NCBI RefSeq assembly: GCF_021391675.1
Contig: NZ_CP090095.1
Span: 3,167,501-3,231,500 of the forward strand
Direction of reading: 5' to 3'
DNA from: Neorhizobium galegae
Lineage (GTDB): Bacteria > Pseudomonadota > Alphaproteobacteria > Rhizobiales > Rhizobiaceae
DNA length: 64,000 bases
This document shows, one piece after another, positions 28,222 to 39,337 of this stretch (positions are counted from its first letter, which is position 1; each line of letters begins with the position of its first letter). A model generated the notes under the pieces. It did no database searches, was not told where the DNA came from, and worked only from the letters and a program-made list of their open reading frames with translations. Made by a program: the position numbers and the translations under genes.

Positions 28222-29075
28222 ATGTCACAGCGGGACGCCTGATCCAGCACTACCGGGACTTCTGCCTTTCAAAGGGTATCGACTTCACACGCATTCAATC
28301 CGTAAGGCCGCATGACGCCACCACGCTCTTCTGCAGCGCTGGCATGCAGCAGTACAAACTCCTCTTCTCCGATCCCTCCCATAGAGGAACCGTCGCAAAC
28401 AGCCAGGCATGCCTGCGTCTGGGCGACCTGGACGAAATCGGAGACGGAACCCACTTCCTTCACTTCACCATGCTCGGCCTCTTCTCCTTCCGGGAGATGA
28501 GCGTTGGCGGTGCCATCGATTTCTGGCTCGAGTTCCTGCGAACGCTCGGTCTTACGCCGGATCACGTCACCATTCATCCCGACCGCCTCACCGAATGGAC
28601 GCCGCTTTACCGCGGACGCATTCCAATCGTCCCGGATCCGGAATGCACGTGGAGCGACGGCAGCATCACCGGATACAGTACCGAGTTCTACAAGGACGGG
28701 GTAGAGATCGGAAACATCGTCAATCCGCTCGGAACCTGCATCGATGTCGGCTTCGGCGCCGATCGTCTCAATATGCTCATCAACGGCACGCCGCCGGAGA
28801 ATGTGCTCGAAACGCTCGGCAGCGCGATCGTGAAGATCATCGAAAGCGGCTACCCTCCTGGCAACAAGGAGCAGGGTTATGTCCTGCGCAAACTGCTCCG
28901 CCGCCTGCATCGGATGGGCGGCACGTTCGACCATCCTTTCTTCATCGAGGAGGTCGCACGTCAGGAACGGCTTCGGGCGAGATATCTGCGCCTGCGGGAA
29001 AGGCACCCCGGCATGAGCCCCGAATGGTGGTTCGATACGCATGGCATCGAGCTCTCCGACATGCCGGACGGATAA
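28222..29075 (+). CDS. Stand-alone alanyl-tRNA-synthetase-like catalytic domain, frameshifted at codon 6
   Basis: A strong AAAGGAGG (28208-28215) precedes the ATG at 28222, which runs into a TGA after six codons. Read from base 28239, the frame gives LIQHYRDFCLSKGIDFTRI and continues as a class II AlaRS core. It includes LFCSAGMQQYKLLF, ANSQACLRLGDLDEIG, a motif-2-like MLGLFSFRE, IDVGFGADRLNML (motif 3 region) and GYVLRKLLRRLHRMGG. One extra C at 28239 would restore MSQRDALIQHY and a 284-residue protein. The editing and C-Ala domains are absent. The AlaRS motif 2 Arg and Glu (RHHTFFEM) align with Thr residues (THFLHFTM). No ATG, GTG or TTG lies in frame before 28344. Confidence 0.7.
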
Positions 29076-29082
29076 AATGAAG

Positions 29083-29112
29083 AAGGCCTCCGGCATACTC
29101 GCCGGAGGCCTT
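29083..29112. terminator. Bidirectional terminator between the AlaRS-like gene and serA
   Basis: Perfect 12-bp stem, arms AAGGCCTCCGGC (29083-29094) and GCCGGAGGCCTT (29101-29112), six-base loop ATACTC. It lies 8 bp after the plus-strand stop and 57 bp past the serA stop on the other strand. The strong A/T-edged stem suits both directions. There is no long T run. Confidence 0.8.
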
Positions 29113-29168
29113 CGTCCTATTCGGAAAACCCTCACCACCACAACAGGCGTGAGCAGTTTCGGTGATGG

Positions 29169-30764
29169 TTACTCGACGTTGAACGCCAGCGGCTTGGCCT
29201 GGCGGATCGCCGGGTTGGCGGTCAGTTTCGCCAGCACATCGGCCGGAACCGGACCATCGACATAAAGGAGAGCGATCGCATCGCCGCCTTCCTTGTCGCG
29301 GCCGAGATGGAAGTTGGCGATGTTGACGCCGGCATTGCCGAGCGTCATGCCGATGAAGCCGATCATGCCCGGCACGTCGGTATTGGCGATGTAGACCATG
29401 TTGGTGCCGACATCCGCATCGAGGTTGATACCCTTGATCTGGATGAAGCGCGGCTTGCCATCCGAGAAGACCGTGCCGGCAACCGAGCGGGTCATCGTGT
29501 CCGTCGTGACAGTCAGCTTGATATAGCCGTCGAAGACGCCCGACTTGTCGCGCTTGGCTTCGGAAAGGATGATGCCCTTTTCCTTGATCATGATCGGCGC
29601 CGAAACCATGTTGACGTCGGAGACCTGGGAGCGGATGAGGCCGGCAAGCAGCGCGCTCGTCAGCGCCTTGGTGTTCATGCCGGCAGTCGAGCCGTCATAG
29701 AGGATCTCGATTTCCTTGATCGCATCCTCGGTGACCTGGCCGACGAAGGCGCCGAGCACGTCGGCAAGCCGGATGAAGGGCTTCAGGCGCGGCGCTTCTT
29801 CCGCCGTGATCGACGGCATGTTGATGGCGTTCGAGACCGCACCCTTGATCAGGTAGTCCGACATCTGCTCGGCGACCTGAAGTGCTACGTTTTCCTGCGC
29901 TTCGGTGGTCGAGGCGCCGAGATGCGGGGTGCAGACGACGTTTTCGAGGCCGAAGAGCGGGCTTTCGGTGGCGGGTTCGACTTCGAACACGTCGAAGCCG
30001 GCGCCGGCGACATGGCCGGACTTGATGGCTTCGGCAAGCGCTGCCTCATCGACGAGGCCACCACGGGCGCAGTTGATGATGCGAACGCCGGGCTTGGTCT
30101 TGGCGAGGGCTTGCCTGCCGAGGATGCCGCGGGTCTTGTCAGTCATCGGCACGTGCAGGGTGATGAAGTCGGCCTGGGCCAGAAGCTCGTCGAGCTCGAC
30201 CTTGGTGACGCCCATTTCCTCGGCGCGCTCAGTCGAGAGGAAGGGGTCGTAGGCAAGAACATGCATGCCGATGCCGATCGCCTTTTTGCAGACGATGCCG
30301 CCGATATTGCCGGCACCGATGACGCCGAGGATCTTGCCGGTGATCTCGACGCCCATGAAGCGCGACTTTTCCCACTTGCCGGCCTGGGTCGAGGCGTCGG
30401 CTGCCGGAAGCTGGCGGGCGACAGCGAACATCAGGGCGATGGCATGTTCGGCTGTCGTGATCGAATTGCCGAACGGGGTGTTCATGACGATGATGCCGCG
30501 GCGCGAGGCGGCCGGGATATCGACATTGTCGACGCCGATGCCGGCGCGGCCGATTACCTTGAGGTTGGTTGCAGCCGCGATCAGCTTTTCGGTCGCCTTG
30601 GTGGCGGACCGGATCGCAAGGCCGTCATAGTTGCCGATGATCTCGGCAAGCTTTTCCTTGTCCTTGCCGAGCTTCGGCTGGAAATCGACTTCGACGCCGC
30701 GATCGCGAAAGATCTGGACGGCGGTTTCCGACAATTCGTCGGATACGAGAACGCGAGGTGCCAT
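29169..30764 (-). CDS. serA: D-3-phosphoglycerate dehydrogenase
   Basis: First enzyme of serine synthesis, oxidising 3-phosphoglycerate with NAD+. The 531-residue protein is the long form. The catalytic domain contains VIGRAGIGVDNVDIPAA, the NAD motif LGVIGAGNIGGIV and the His of VCTPHLGAST. An allosteric substrate-binding domain follows, then a C-terminal ACT domain (VYIANTDVPGMIGFIGMTLG onward), which senses serine. It follows serC in the same direction with 81 bp between; a hairpin in that gap may tune the ratio of the two proteins. Confidence 0.95.
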   Translation of the reverse strand: MAPRVLVSDELSETAVQIFRDRGVEVDFQPKLGKDKEKLAEIIGNYDGLAIRSATKATEKLIAAATNLKVIGRAGIGVDNVDIPAASRRGIIVMNTPFGNSITTAEHAIALMFAVARQLPAADASTQAGKWEKSRFMGVEITGKILGVIGAGNIGGIVCKKAIGIGMHVLAYDPFLSTERAEEMGVTKVELDELLAQADFITLHVPMTDKTRGILGRQALAKTKPGVRIINCARGGLVDEAALAEAIKSGHVAGAGFDVFEVEPATESPLFGLENVVCTPHLGASTTEAQENVALQVAEQMSDYLIKGAVSNAINMPSITAEEAPRLKPFIRLADVLGAFVGQVTEDAIKEIEILYDGSTAGMNTKALTSALLAGLIRSQVSDVNMVSAPIMIKEKGIILSEAKRDKSGVFDGYIKLTVTTDTMTRSVAGTVFSDGKPRFIQIKGINLDADVGTNMVYIANTDVPGMIGFIGMTLGNAGVNIANFHLGRDKEGGDAIALLYVDGPVPADVLAKLTANPAIRQAKPLAFNVE

Positions 30765-30807
30765 CAGTGGGCCTCCTGAAAAAGTTTCTGTCGTGAATGA
30801 GGGAATG

Positions 30808-30830
30808 GGCTCCGCTTCGTCAGCGGAGCC
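30808..30830 (-). promoter_or_regulatory. Hairpin between serC and serA
   Basis: Arms GGCTCCGC (30808-30815) and GCGGAGCC (30823-30830) with a 7-base loop, placed in the 81-bp serC-serA gap and not followed by a T run. It may be a partial terminator or an mRNA-stabilising element between the two genes of the operon. Confidence 0.5.
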
Positions 30831-30845
30831 GATACGCGACTTGCT

Positions 30846-32024
30846 TTAAGCGGCGGCCCTGGAAAGCGCAGCCTTCTGCGTTTCGAAAGCATAGGTCAAC
30901 CAGGGCATCAGAGCCTTCATGTCGGCTTCTTCGATCGTGGCGCCGGCCCAGATGCGAAGGCCGGACGGCGCATCGCGATAGGCACCGATATCAAGCGCGA
31001 CGCCTTCCTTTTCGAGGATAGACACCATGCCCTTGGCAAAGGCTTCCTGCGCGTCGGCATCGAGAGCGGCGACATCCGCGTCGGCGATCTTCAGGCAGAC
31101 AGAGGTGTTGGAGCGCGTCGCCGGATCGACGGCGAGGTTGTCGATCCAGGCGTTGGCGGCCACGAAATCGTGGATGACCTTGGCATTGGCATCGGCGCGG
31201 GCGATCAGGCCTTCAAGGCTGCCGACCGACTTTGCCCAGACGAGCGCATCGATATAGTCCTCGACGCAGAGCATCGACGGCGTGTTGATCGTCTCGCCGA
31301 CGAAGATGCCTTCGATCAGCTTGCCGCCCGAGGTGAGGCGGAAAATCTTTGGGAGCGGCCAGGCCGGAACGTAGGTCTGCAGGCGCTCGACAGCGCGGGG
31401 GCTGAGGATCAGCATGCCATGGCCGCCCTCGCCGCCCAGAACCTTCTGCCAGGAGAAGGTGACGACGTCGAGCTTGGCAAAGTCCATGTCCTGCGCGAAA
31501 GCCGCCGAGGTGGCGTCGCAGATCGTCAGGCCCTTGCGGTCTGCCGGGATGAAGTCGGCGTTCGGAACACGGACGCCAGACGTCGTGCCGTTCCAGGTGA
31601 AGACCACGTCGCGGTCGAAATCGACCGTGGAAAGGTCCGGAAGCAGGCCGTAGCCGGCTTCGATCTTGCGGACGTCCTTGAGCTTCAGCTGCTTGACGAC
31701 GTCGGTGACCCAGCCGGCGCCAAAGCTTTCCCAGGACAGCATGTCGACGCCGCGCTCGCCGAGCAGCGACCAGAGCGCCATTTCGACGGCGCCGGTATCG
31801 GAAGCCGGCACGATGCCGACGCGGTAATCCGCCGGCACGTTGAGAATTTCTCGGGTGAGGTCGATGGCCTGCTTCAGCTTCGCCTTGCCGACCTTGGCGC
31901 GGTGCGAACGACCGAGCGGCGCATCGGAGAGCGCTTCGAGCGACCAACCGGGGCGCTTCGAGCAAGGGCCAGAAGAAAAATGGGCGTTGTTCGGACGCAG
32001 GTCCGGCTTTGCGGCGTTTGCCAT
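30846..32024 (-). CDS. serC: Phosphoserine aminotransferase
   Basis: PLP enzyme converting 3-phosphohydroxypyruvate and glutamate to phosphoserine. The 392-residue protein belongs to the alphaproteobacterial type: [17 protein letters not shown] near the start, [20 protein letters not shown], and the PLP Lys194 in [16 protein letters not shown]. The frame is open to 32165, but the ATG at 32024 with AGGAT upstream matches homologues and the serC leader ends there. It is co-transcribed with serA. Confidence 0.94.
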   Translation of the reverse strand: MANAAKPDLRPNNAHFSSGPCSKRPGWSLEALSDAPLGRSHRAKVGKAKLKQAIDLTREILNVPADYRVGIVPASDTGAVEMALWSLLGERGVDMLSWESFGAGWVTDVVKQLKLKDVRKIEAGYGLLPDLSTVDFDRDVVFTWNGTTSGVRVPNADFIPADRKGLTICDATSAAFAQDMDFAKLDVVTFSWQKVLGGEGGHGMLILSPRAVERLQTYVPAWPLPKIFRLTSGGKLIEGIFVGETINTPSMLCVEDYIDALVWAKSVGSLEGLIARADANAKVIHDFVAANAWIDNLAVDPATRSNTSVCLKIADADVAALDADAQEAFAKGMVSILEKEGVALDIGAYRDAPSGLRIWAGATIEEADMKALMPWLTYAFETQKAALSRAAA

Positions 32025-32074
32025 ATGGCTATCCTTCCAGATAGATGGCCTCTCGTTGGGGAGAGGTGTCCCGC
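32025..32074 (-). ncRNA. serC-type leader RNA element
   Basis: The 50 bases before the serC start form two hairpins. The first has arms CCTCTC and GAGAGG around CCCAAC (32049-32066). The second has arms CTATC and GATAG around TGGAAG, so the ribosome-binding GGAAGG sits in its loop, just before the ATG. This layout and position match the serC RNA motif described upstream of serC in Alphaproteobacteria (Rfam has a family of that name). The ligand, if any, is not known. Placement of the SD in a loop suggests control of translation. Confidence 0.65.
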
Positions 32075-32079
32075 CGCTG

Positions 32080-32108
32080 TGGTTATGCCTGAGTGCTTTA
32101 ACAGTCAA
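32080..32108 (-). promoter_or_regulatory. Predicted serC promoter
   Basis: On the minus strand, TTGACT (32108-32103) and TAACCA (32085-32080) are separated by 17 bases, a good sigma-70-like match. It would start transcription near 32073, exactly where the conserved leader begins. Confidence 0.5.
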
Positions 32109-32163
32109 GCGACTAATGTCGCCCGCTGACAAATTTTTGCCGCAGCTCTGTCGCCCCAAACGC

Positions 32164-32187
32164 AAAAAGCCGCCCGAAGGCGGCTTT
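32164..32187 (-). terminator. Intrinsic terminator of the outer membrane protein gene
   Basis: Minus strand reads AAAGCCGCC, TTCG loop, GGCGGCTTT and then TT; a 9-bp stem with a stable tetraloop 20 bp after the stop of the gene at 32208. It insulates serC from that gene. Confidence 0.88.
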
Positions 32188-32207
32188 CGCTTGGAGATGA
32201 GGCAAAT

Positions 32208-33044
32208 TTACTTGTAGACGATCTGCTGCGGCGGGGGCTCGTAAGCCGGCGGCGTGTCGCATCCGCCGAAGATGTAGCGGGCGCCGACGCGGGCTTCATG
32301 CGAATAGAAACCCTTGTCCTTGCCCGGGCCACCGCCCGTTGAGTAACCGAACATGTCGCCGCCGGCAACCTGACGGAAGCGGTAGCCGACATCGGCCTTG
32401 ACGTTGCAGGTGATGTCGATCGACGCACCGGCCATCAGCGCGTAGGTGAAGCGCCAGCTCTTTTCGCCGCCATGGGTCACTGTGTCGTCGCAACCGCCGC
32501 CGGCGTCGTCGCAAGACGTGTTGCGCAGGTTCGACCACTTGACGTAGGTACCGCCGATACCGGCACCGACATAAGGCGTGAAATAACCATAGGTGCCGAG
32601 ATCGACATAGGCGTTGGCCATCAGCGAATAGGCGTGCAGCGCAGCGAGATCCGTTGACGTGCAAACGGGACCGGAGCCGCAGCCTCCATGCGTAGAACCC
32701 CGGAATTTGCTGTCGAACATATAGTCGAGGGTGACGTCGGTGCGCAGGTAGCTGTTGATCTGATAACCGACACCGCCCCCGAGCGTGAAGGCATCACGTA
32801 GATCGGAACGGTCGAATTCGGCCATCGCCACGCCGGGCGTGCCGGTACCCTGGTAGAAGTCGGTGCCGCGCGACTTCTTGAAGGAATAGCCGACGTCGCC
32901 GCGAAGGTACCAGCCGGTAGCCTCCTGAACGGTCACTTCGGGCGCATCCTGATAAGGCTCCGGCTGCGGCTGGTAAAGATCGGCGGAATTGGCGGCACTC
33001 ACCGTCAGTGTCAGCGCAAAAGCGCTGGCCAGCAACTTTTTCAT
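32208..33044 (-). CDS. Outer membrane beta-barrel protein (Omp25/RopB-like)
   Basis: The 278-residue product begins MKKLLASAFALTLTVSAANS, a signal peptide cut before ADLYQP. Alternating beta-strands follow, with GWYLRGDVGYSFK at the N-terminal barrel edge and SHEARVGARYIFGG as the last strand, typical of the small porin-like OMPs of rhizobia and Brucella. Unusually, the mature part has six cysteines, including two pairs (CGSGPVC and CDDAGGGC) in probable outer loops, so disulfides are possible. The C-terminus extends past the barrel in a Pro-rich tail (DTPPAYEPPPQQ). The frame upstream of 33044 is not part of the gene. Confidence 0.88.
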   Translation of the reverse strand: MKKLLASAFALTLTVSAANSADLYQPQPEPYQDAPEVTVQEATGWYLRGDVGYSFKKSRGTDFYQGTGTPGVAMAEFDRSDLRDAFTLGGGVGYQINSYLRTDVTLDYMFDSKFRGSTHGGCGSGPVCTSTDLAALHAYSLMANAYVDLGTYGYFTPYVGAGIGGTYVKWSNLRNTSCDDAGGGCDDTVTHGGEKSWRFTYALMAGASIDITCNVKADVGYRFRQVAGGDMFGYSTGGGPGKDKGFYSHEARVGARYIFGGCDTPPAYEPPPQQIVYK

Positions 33045-33639
33045 GGGTTCATCTCCAAAGCTCGTATCGCGTATGGCATGCAAAGCGGGCAGCCAACGGG
33101 TTGATCCGCTGTGGATGATGATCGACAAAGGTTAAGTCTCGCTTAACCATGCTTATTTACCGCGCGTTTTCCTAAAATCGCAGGCAATTCTACAAGTAAC
33201 GGCGTGCCTGAGACTTGCAGAAGGCATCGCATCCGGCAGAATCCGTTCTTTTCGCCGCAAGGAAAGATCCGCCATCCACGGCGCCGCGCGGAATTATTGA
33301 TCTCACCTGCTTCAGTAGAAAATAGTTAGCAAATGGTAATTTACACTTAGATAAACAATTAATTCTTTATAAACCATAGATAGCTATTTTTAGCACATTC
33401 CGAAGGGGGAAATACCGGGGAATCGATAGTGCCGAAAGACTGGTGGAGCACACCTGAGCGCCGAGCGCATTCTGAACTCGACGCTTGGATTGCCGATACA
33501 GTCAATCCGCAAATATCTTTTGCGCCAAACAAACAACTCCAGTCGGCGAACTACTGCGATGGGATTGCGCGAGTGCTCTTCCGAAGAAGATGACCGCGTG
33601 TAGCTGCGGCGAAAGGCGCCGCAAAAGAGAGAACTGTCC
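33045..33639. other. Long divergent intergenic region (omp / chemoreceptor)
   Basis: About 595 bp between two divergently transcribed genes. It holds a CtrA-like box on the omp side (33132-33148), a markedly AT-rich block (about 33300-33400) and a hairpin (TGCGGC at 33605 and GCCGCA at 33618) just before the chemoreceptor's ribosome-binding site. I see no convincing gene in it. A small RNA cannot be excluded. Confidence 0.5.
33132..33148. promoter_or_regulatory. Full-consensus CtrA-type box upstream of omp
   Basis: TTAA (33132-33135), seven bases, then TTAACC (33143-33148) matches the CtrA consensus TTAA-N7-TTAA exactly. It is centred about 96 bp before the omp start codon, where a regulator could act on the promoter. 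CtrA is the cell-cycle regulator of alphaproteobacteria; binding here is inferred from sequence only. Confidence 0.6.
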
Positions 33640-35607
33640 ATGAGCAATGTCAAAACATTCGGCATAGCATTCCGACTGGCTATCGGGTTCGGCTTTTTAC
33701 TTCTCCTGATGATCGGCCTGACTTTCTATTCCACCAGCGAGGTCAAGACGATCGACAACGACCTGGCAACCGTAAACGACGTCAACAGCGTCAAGCAACG
33801 TTATGCCATCAACTATCGCGGCAGCGTGCACGACCGGGCGATCGCGATCCGCGATGTAACGCTTGTCACGTCCGAGGCTGAGCGCAAGGAAGCGGAAGCG
33901 CTTATCGGCAAGCTCGCGGCATCCTATGCGGAAAACGAAAAGCGCATGGCGGAAATGGTCGGTGCCCCTTCCGGTGCAACGGATCGCGAAAAGACGATAC
34001 TGGCCGAGATCGCCGACATTCAGTCCAAGACCAACCCGCTGGTCAGCCAGATCATTTCGCTGCAGGAAAAAGGCGATGGCGATGCGGCCCGCAAGATCCT
34101 GCTGGAACAGGCCCGCCCGCTCTTCGTCTCCTGGCTTGGCGCAATCAACAAATTCATCGACCATCAGGAGGCGCTCAACAAAACGATCGGCGGCGATGTC
34201 CGCAACGCGGCGAGCGGCTTTAGAAATATTGCGCTGGCTGCCCTCGGCATAGCCGCACTGCTTTCGATCATTGCCGCCTTCTTGACCGCCCGCTCGATCA
34301 TCGGACCGCTCTCCAAGCTGCAGCAATCACTGAAAGCCATGGCTGCGGGCAACCTCGAAGGCGACCGGACGATCGAGGCGCGCGGTGACGAGATCGGCAT
34401 GCTGGCCCGCGCCGTGGCGGCCCTCCGGGAGGCCATCTCCGTCAAGGCAGAGCGCGAAGCGGATGCCGAGGCGAAGCGGACCGTTGGAGAACGCCACAGG
34501 CTGGAACAGGAAGCGACCGAGCGTAGTGCGCTCGCCGAACAGACGAGCCAGGCGGTCCGCCAGCTCGCCGACGCTCTGCAGGCCCTGGCAAACGGCGACC
34601 TGACCCGGGAGATCAACACCCCGTTCACTCCCTCGCTCGACCAGTTGAGGGCCGACTACAACGCCGCGGTGGCGAAACTTCGCGAAGCGATGCAGAAGGT
34701 TGCCGCGAATGCGAGTGCGATAGCCGCCGGTGCCCAGGAAATCCGCTCGGCCTCCGACGACCTCGCCAAACGCACCGAACAGCAGGCGGCCTCCGTCGAA
34801 GAAACCGCAGCGGCCCTGGAAGAGATCACCACGACGGTTTCCGACTCCAGCCACCGCGCTCAGGAGGCTGGCAACCTGGTGCGCATGACCAAGGAGAACG
34901 CCGAACGTTCCGGCCGGGTCGTCCGTGATGCGGTCGATGCGATGGGCAAGATCGATTCATCCGCCGTCGAGATCGGCAACATTATCGGCGTCATCGACGA
35001 GATCGCTTTCCAGACCAATCTGCTTGCTCTCAACGCCGGCGTCGAGGCTGCCCGTGCCGGCGAGGCCGGCAAGGGCTTCGCGGTGGTGGCGCAGGAAGTG
35101 CGGGAACTCGCCCAGCGTTCCGCCAAGGCCGCAAAAGAGATCAAGGAATTGATCCACACCTCCAACGACCACGTGAAGAGCGGCGTGGCGCTGGTCGGGG
35201 AAACCGGCAAGGCCCTGCAGGAGATCGTCATCCAGGTCCAGCAGGTCAACGGCAATGTCGAGGCTATTGTGGAAGCCTCGAAGGAACAGGCGACCGGCCT
35301 CAAGGAAATCAACACGTCGGTCAATACAATGGATCAAGGGACGCAGCAGAACGCGGCCATGGTCGAGGAAACCACCGCAGCGGCACACAGTCTTGCCCGG
35401 GACGCGGAGGGCCTGTTCCAACTTCTGTCGCAATTCCATATCGGCGGCAGCGCCGTAACGGGAACCTCTTCACATCGGGGCTCGCCCGCACTCGCATCCG
35501 GCAGCAGCCGCCCGGCGGCATCGCCGGCCCGCCGAATGGTTGCCAAAGTCGCGCAGTCGTTCCAGGGCAACGCCGCTGCCGCAAAGCAGGATTGGGAAGA
35601 GTTCTAG
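33640..35607 (+). CDS. Methyl-accepting chemotaxis protein
   Basis: A 655-residue transmembrane chemoreceptor. TM1 is [20 protein letters not shown], then a periplasmic four-helix-bundle sensor (about 33-190), and TM2 [25 protein letters not shown] domain follows, then a second HAMP-like unit ([18 protein letters not shown]) and the signalling domain with an intact tip ([20 protein letters not shown] then [18 protein letters not shown]). It ends QDWEEF, a WxxF-type pentapeptide that tethers CheR/CheB, so it should take part in methylation-based adaptation. No che genes are nearby. Confidence 0.94.
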   Translation: MSNVKTFGIAFRLAIGFGFLLLLMIGLTFYSTSEVKTIDNDLATVNDVNSVKQRYAINYRGSVHDRAIAIRDVTLVTSEAERKEAEALIGKLAASYAENEKRMAEMVGAPSGATDREKTILAEIADIQSKTNPLVSQIISLQEKGDGDAARKILLEQARPLFVSWLGAINKFIDHQEALNKTIGGDVRNAASGFRNIALAALGIAALLSIIAAFLTARSIIGPLSKLQQSLKAMAAGNLEGDRTIEARGDEIGMLARAVAALREAISVKAEREADAEAKRTVGERHRLEQEATERSALAEQTSQAVRQLADALQALANGDLTREINTPFTPSLDQLRADYNAAVAKLREAMQKVAANASAIAAGAQEIRSASDDLAKRTEQQAASVEETAAALEEITTTVSDSSHRAQEAGNLVRMTKENAERSGRVVRDAVDAMGKIDSSAVEIGNIIGVIDEIAFQTNLLALNAGVEAARAGEAGKGFAVVAQEVRELAQRSAKAAKEIKELIHTSNDHVKSGVALVGETGKALQEIVIQVQQVNGNVEAIVEASKEQATGLKEINTSVNTMDQGTQQNAAMVEETTAAAHSLARDAEGLFQLLSQFHIGGSAVTGTSSHRGSPALASGSSRPAASPARRMVAKVAQSFQGNAAAAKQDWEEF

Positions 35608-35654
35608 AGGCGGCAGGAACGGCAATTCGGCCATCCGGAACTTGCCGCAAAAAT

Positions 35655-35689
35655 AAAGGCCACCCGCGAAAACCGCGGGTGGCCTTTTT
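35655..35689. terminator. Bidirectional intrinsic terminator (mcp / glmM)
   Basis: The stem AAAGGCCACCCGCG pairs with CGCGGGTGGCCTTT around a short A-rich loop, and TTTTT completes the plus-strand side. It lies between the 3' ends of the chemoreceptor and glmM and can end both transcripts. Confidence 0.9.
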
Positions 35690-35714
35690 CATTGGGCTTG
35701 GGGGGCTTGCGCCG

Positions 35715-37067
35715 TCAGGCCGCGTTGCGGACGTTGGCGATGACGCCGACCAATCCGTCGACGATGCGCTCGATCTGTCCCCGGTCGTCGCCTTCCGCCA
35801 TCACCCGGATCAGCGGCTCGGTGCCGGACGGGCGGATCACCAGGCGCCCCTTGGCAGCGAGCTCGGCTTCAGCATCGGCGATCGCCTGACGCACGATTAC
35901 GTCCTCCAGCGGCTTGCCGCCCTGGAAACGAACATTCTTCAGAAGCTGCGGCACAGGATCGAAACGGCGGCAGATCTCGCTGACCGGCCGCCCGAGCCGC
36001 TTTGCCCGCGCCAGGACCTGCAGGCCGGCGACGAGGCCGTCACCGGTCGTGCCGAAATCGGAGAGTACGATATGGCCGGACTGTTCGCCGCCGACGTTGA
36101 AATCGTGTGTGCGCATATGCTCGACGACATAACGGTCGCCGACCTTGGTGCGCGCCAGATCGAGACCCTTGCCGTTGAGGAAACGTTCCAGGCCGAGATT
36201 GGACATCACGGTCGCGACGATGCCGCCGCCTTTCAGCTTCTGGTCCTCGGCCCAGCTCTCCGCGATGACGGCCATCAGCTGGTCGCCGTCGACGATCTCC
36301 CCGCGCTCGTCGACGATGATGACGCGGTCGGCATCGCCATCGAGTGCGATGCCGATGTCGGCGCGCACCTCATGCACCTTCTTCTGAAGCGCTTCCGGGC
36401 TGGTCGAGCCGCAGTCGAGATTGATGTTCGTGCCGTTGGGCTCGTTGCCGATTGTCACCACCTCGGCGCCGAGTTCCCAGAGCGCCAGCGGAGCCACCTT
36501 GTAGGCCGCGCCATTGGCGCAATCGATCGCGACGCGCAGGCCGTGCAGGGTAACGTCACGCGGCAGCGTACGCTTCACATGTTCGATATAGCGATAGATG
36601 TCGCCCTCGACGCGCTTCGCCCTGCCGATATCGCCCGATTTGGCGAGCTGCGAATGCAGGTCGCTGTCAAGCAGGTCCTCGATGCGCATCTCCAGCTCGT
36701 CGGAGAGCTTGTAGCCGTCCGGGCCGAACAGCTTGATGCCGTTGTCTTCGTAAGGATTGTGCGAGGCGGAGATCATCACGCCGACATCGGCGCGCAGCGA
36801 CCGGGTGAGCATGGCGACCGCCGGCGTCGGGATCGGCCCGAGCAGGAAGACGTCGAGGCCGGCAGCGGTGAAACCCGCCACCATGGCGTTTTCCAGCATA
36901 TAGCCGGAGAGACGCGTATCCTTGCCGATCACCACCCGATGGCGATGATTGCCGTTGCGGAAGATCGTGCCGACGGCGATGCCGACGCGCATCGCGAGAT
37001 CCGGCGTCATCGGATGAATGTTGGACTGTCCGCGAATGCCATCGGTGCCAAAATAGCGGCGTGTCAT
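35715..37067 (-). CDS. glmM: Phosphoglucosamine mutase
   Basis: Interconverts glucosamine-6-phosphate and glucosamine-1-phosphate for peptidoglycan and lipopolysaccharide. The 450-residue protein starts [11 protein letters not shown]. The phosphorylated Ser102 is in [18 protein letters not shown], the metal loop is [10 protein letters not shown], and the phosphate-binding [12 protein letters not shown] lies near the end. It follows ftsH in the same direction; a terminator-like hairpin in between suggests it also has its own promoter in the 180-bp gap. Confidence 0.95.
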   Translation of the reverse strand: MTRRYFGTDGIRGQSNIHPMTPDLAMRVGIAVGTIFRNGNHRHRVVIGKDTRLSGYMLENAMVAGFTAAGLDVFLLGPIPTPAVAMLTRSLRADVGVMISASHNPYEDNGIKLFGPDGYKLSDELEMRIEDLLDSDLHSQLAKSGDIGRAKRVEGDIYRYIEHVKRTLPRDVTLHGLRVAIDCANGAAYKVAPLALWELGAEVVTIGNEPNGTNINLDCGSTSPEALQKKVHEVRADIGIALDGDADRVIIVDERGEIVDGDQLMAVIAESWAEDQKLKGGGIVATVMSNLGLERFLNGKGLDLARTKVGDRYVVEHMRTHDFNVGGEQSGHIVLSDFGTTGDGLVAGLQVLARAKRLGRPVSEICRRFDPVPQLLKNVRFQGGKPLEDVIVRQAIADAEAELAAKGRLVIRPSGTEPLIRVMAEGDDRGQIERIVDGLVGVIANVRNAA

Positions 37068-37244
37068 ATAAGCTCCTTCGTCATCGCGCCTGAACGTCGC
37101 GGTCCTTGCAGGGATCGAACCCGCAGTATGTTAGACGGTAAAACCGGCCCGAAGCTTGGCTCATGCCATAGTTTAACGGCACAAGCACATAAATTAGCAT
37201 CAAAATCGATTATATCCCGTTACTCATAACAAAACCTTCCAAGC

Positions 37245-37278
37245 AAAAGCCGCCGTGAGTTGCTCCACGGCGGCTTTT
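37245..37278 (-). terminator. Hairpin after ftsH
   Basis: Thirteen-base stem with arms AAAAGCCGCCGTG (37245-37257) and CACGGCGGCTTTT (37266-37278), 20 bp downstream of the ftsH stop. Minus-strand reading ends in TTTT within the stem, as in an intrinsic terminator. Confidence 0.85.
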
Positions 37279-37297
37279 GAATTCAGTCGGCGAAGGA

Positions 37298-39232
<1,935 letters not shown>

Positions 39233-39337
39233 TGAACTCCCCGGACTGCGACGGCCAGCTTCTTGAGGCGGCCGCCTTGCTTGCCGCATAACATAGGGTT
39301 GCGGCAAGTCCTTGCCAAGGCGAACCGGAGCCGCCGC

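Noticed and set aside
33390..33665. Minus-strand frame of 91 aa in the omp-chemoreceptor gap.
   Set aside because: No ribosome-binding site, no domain, and it runs across the chemoreceptor start.
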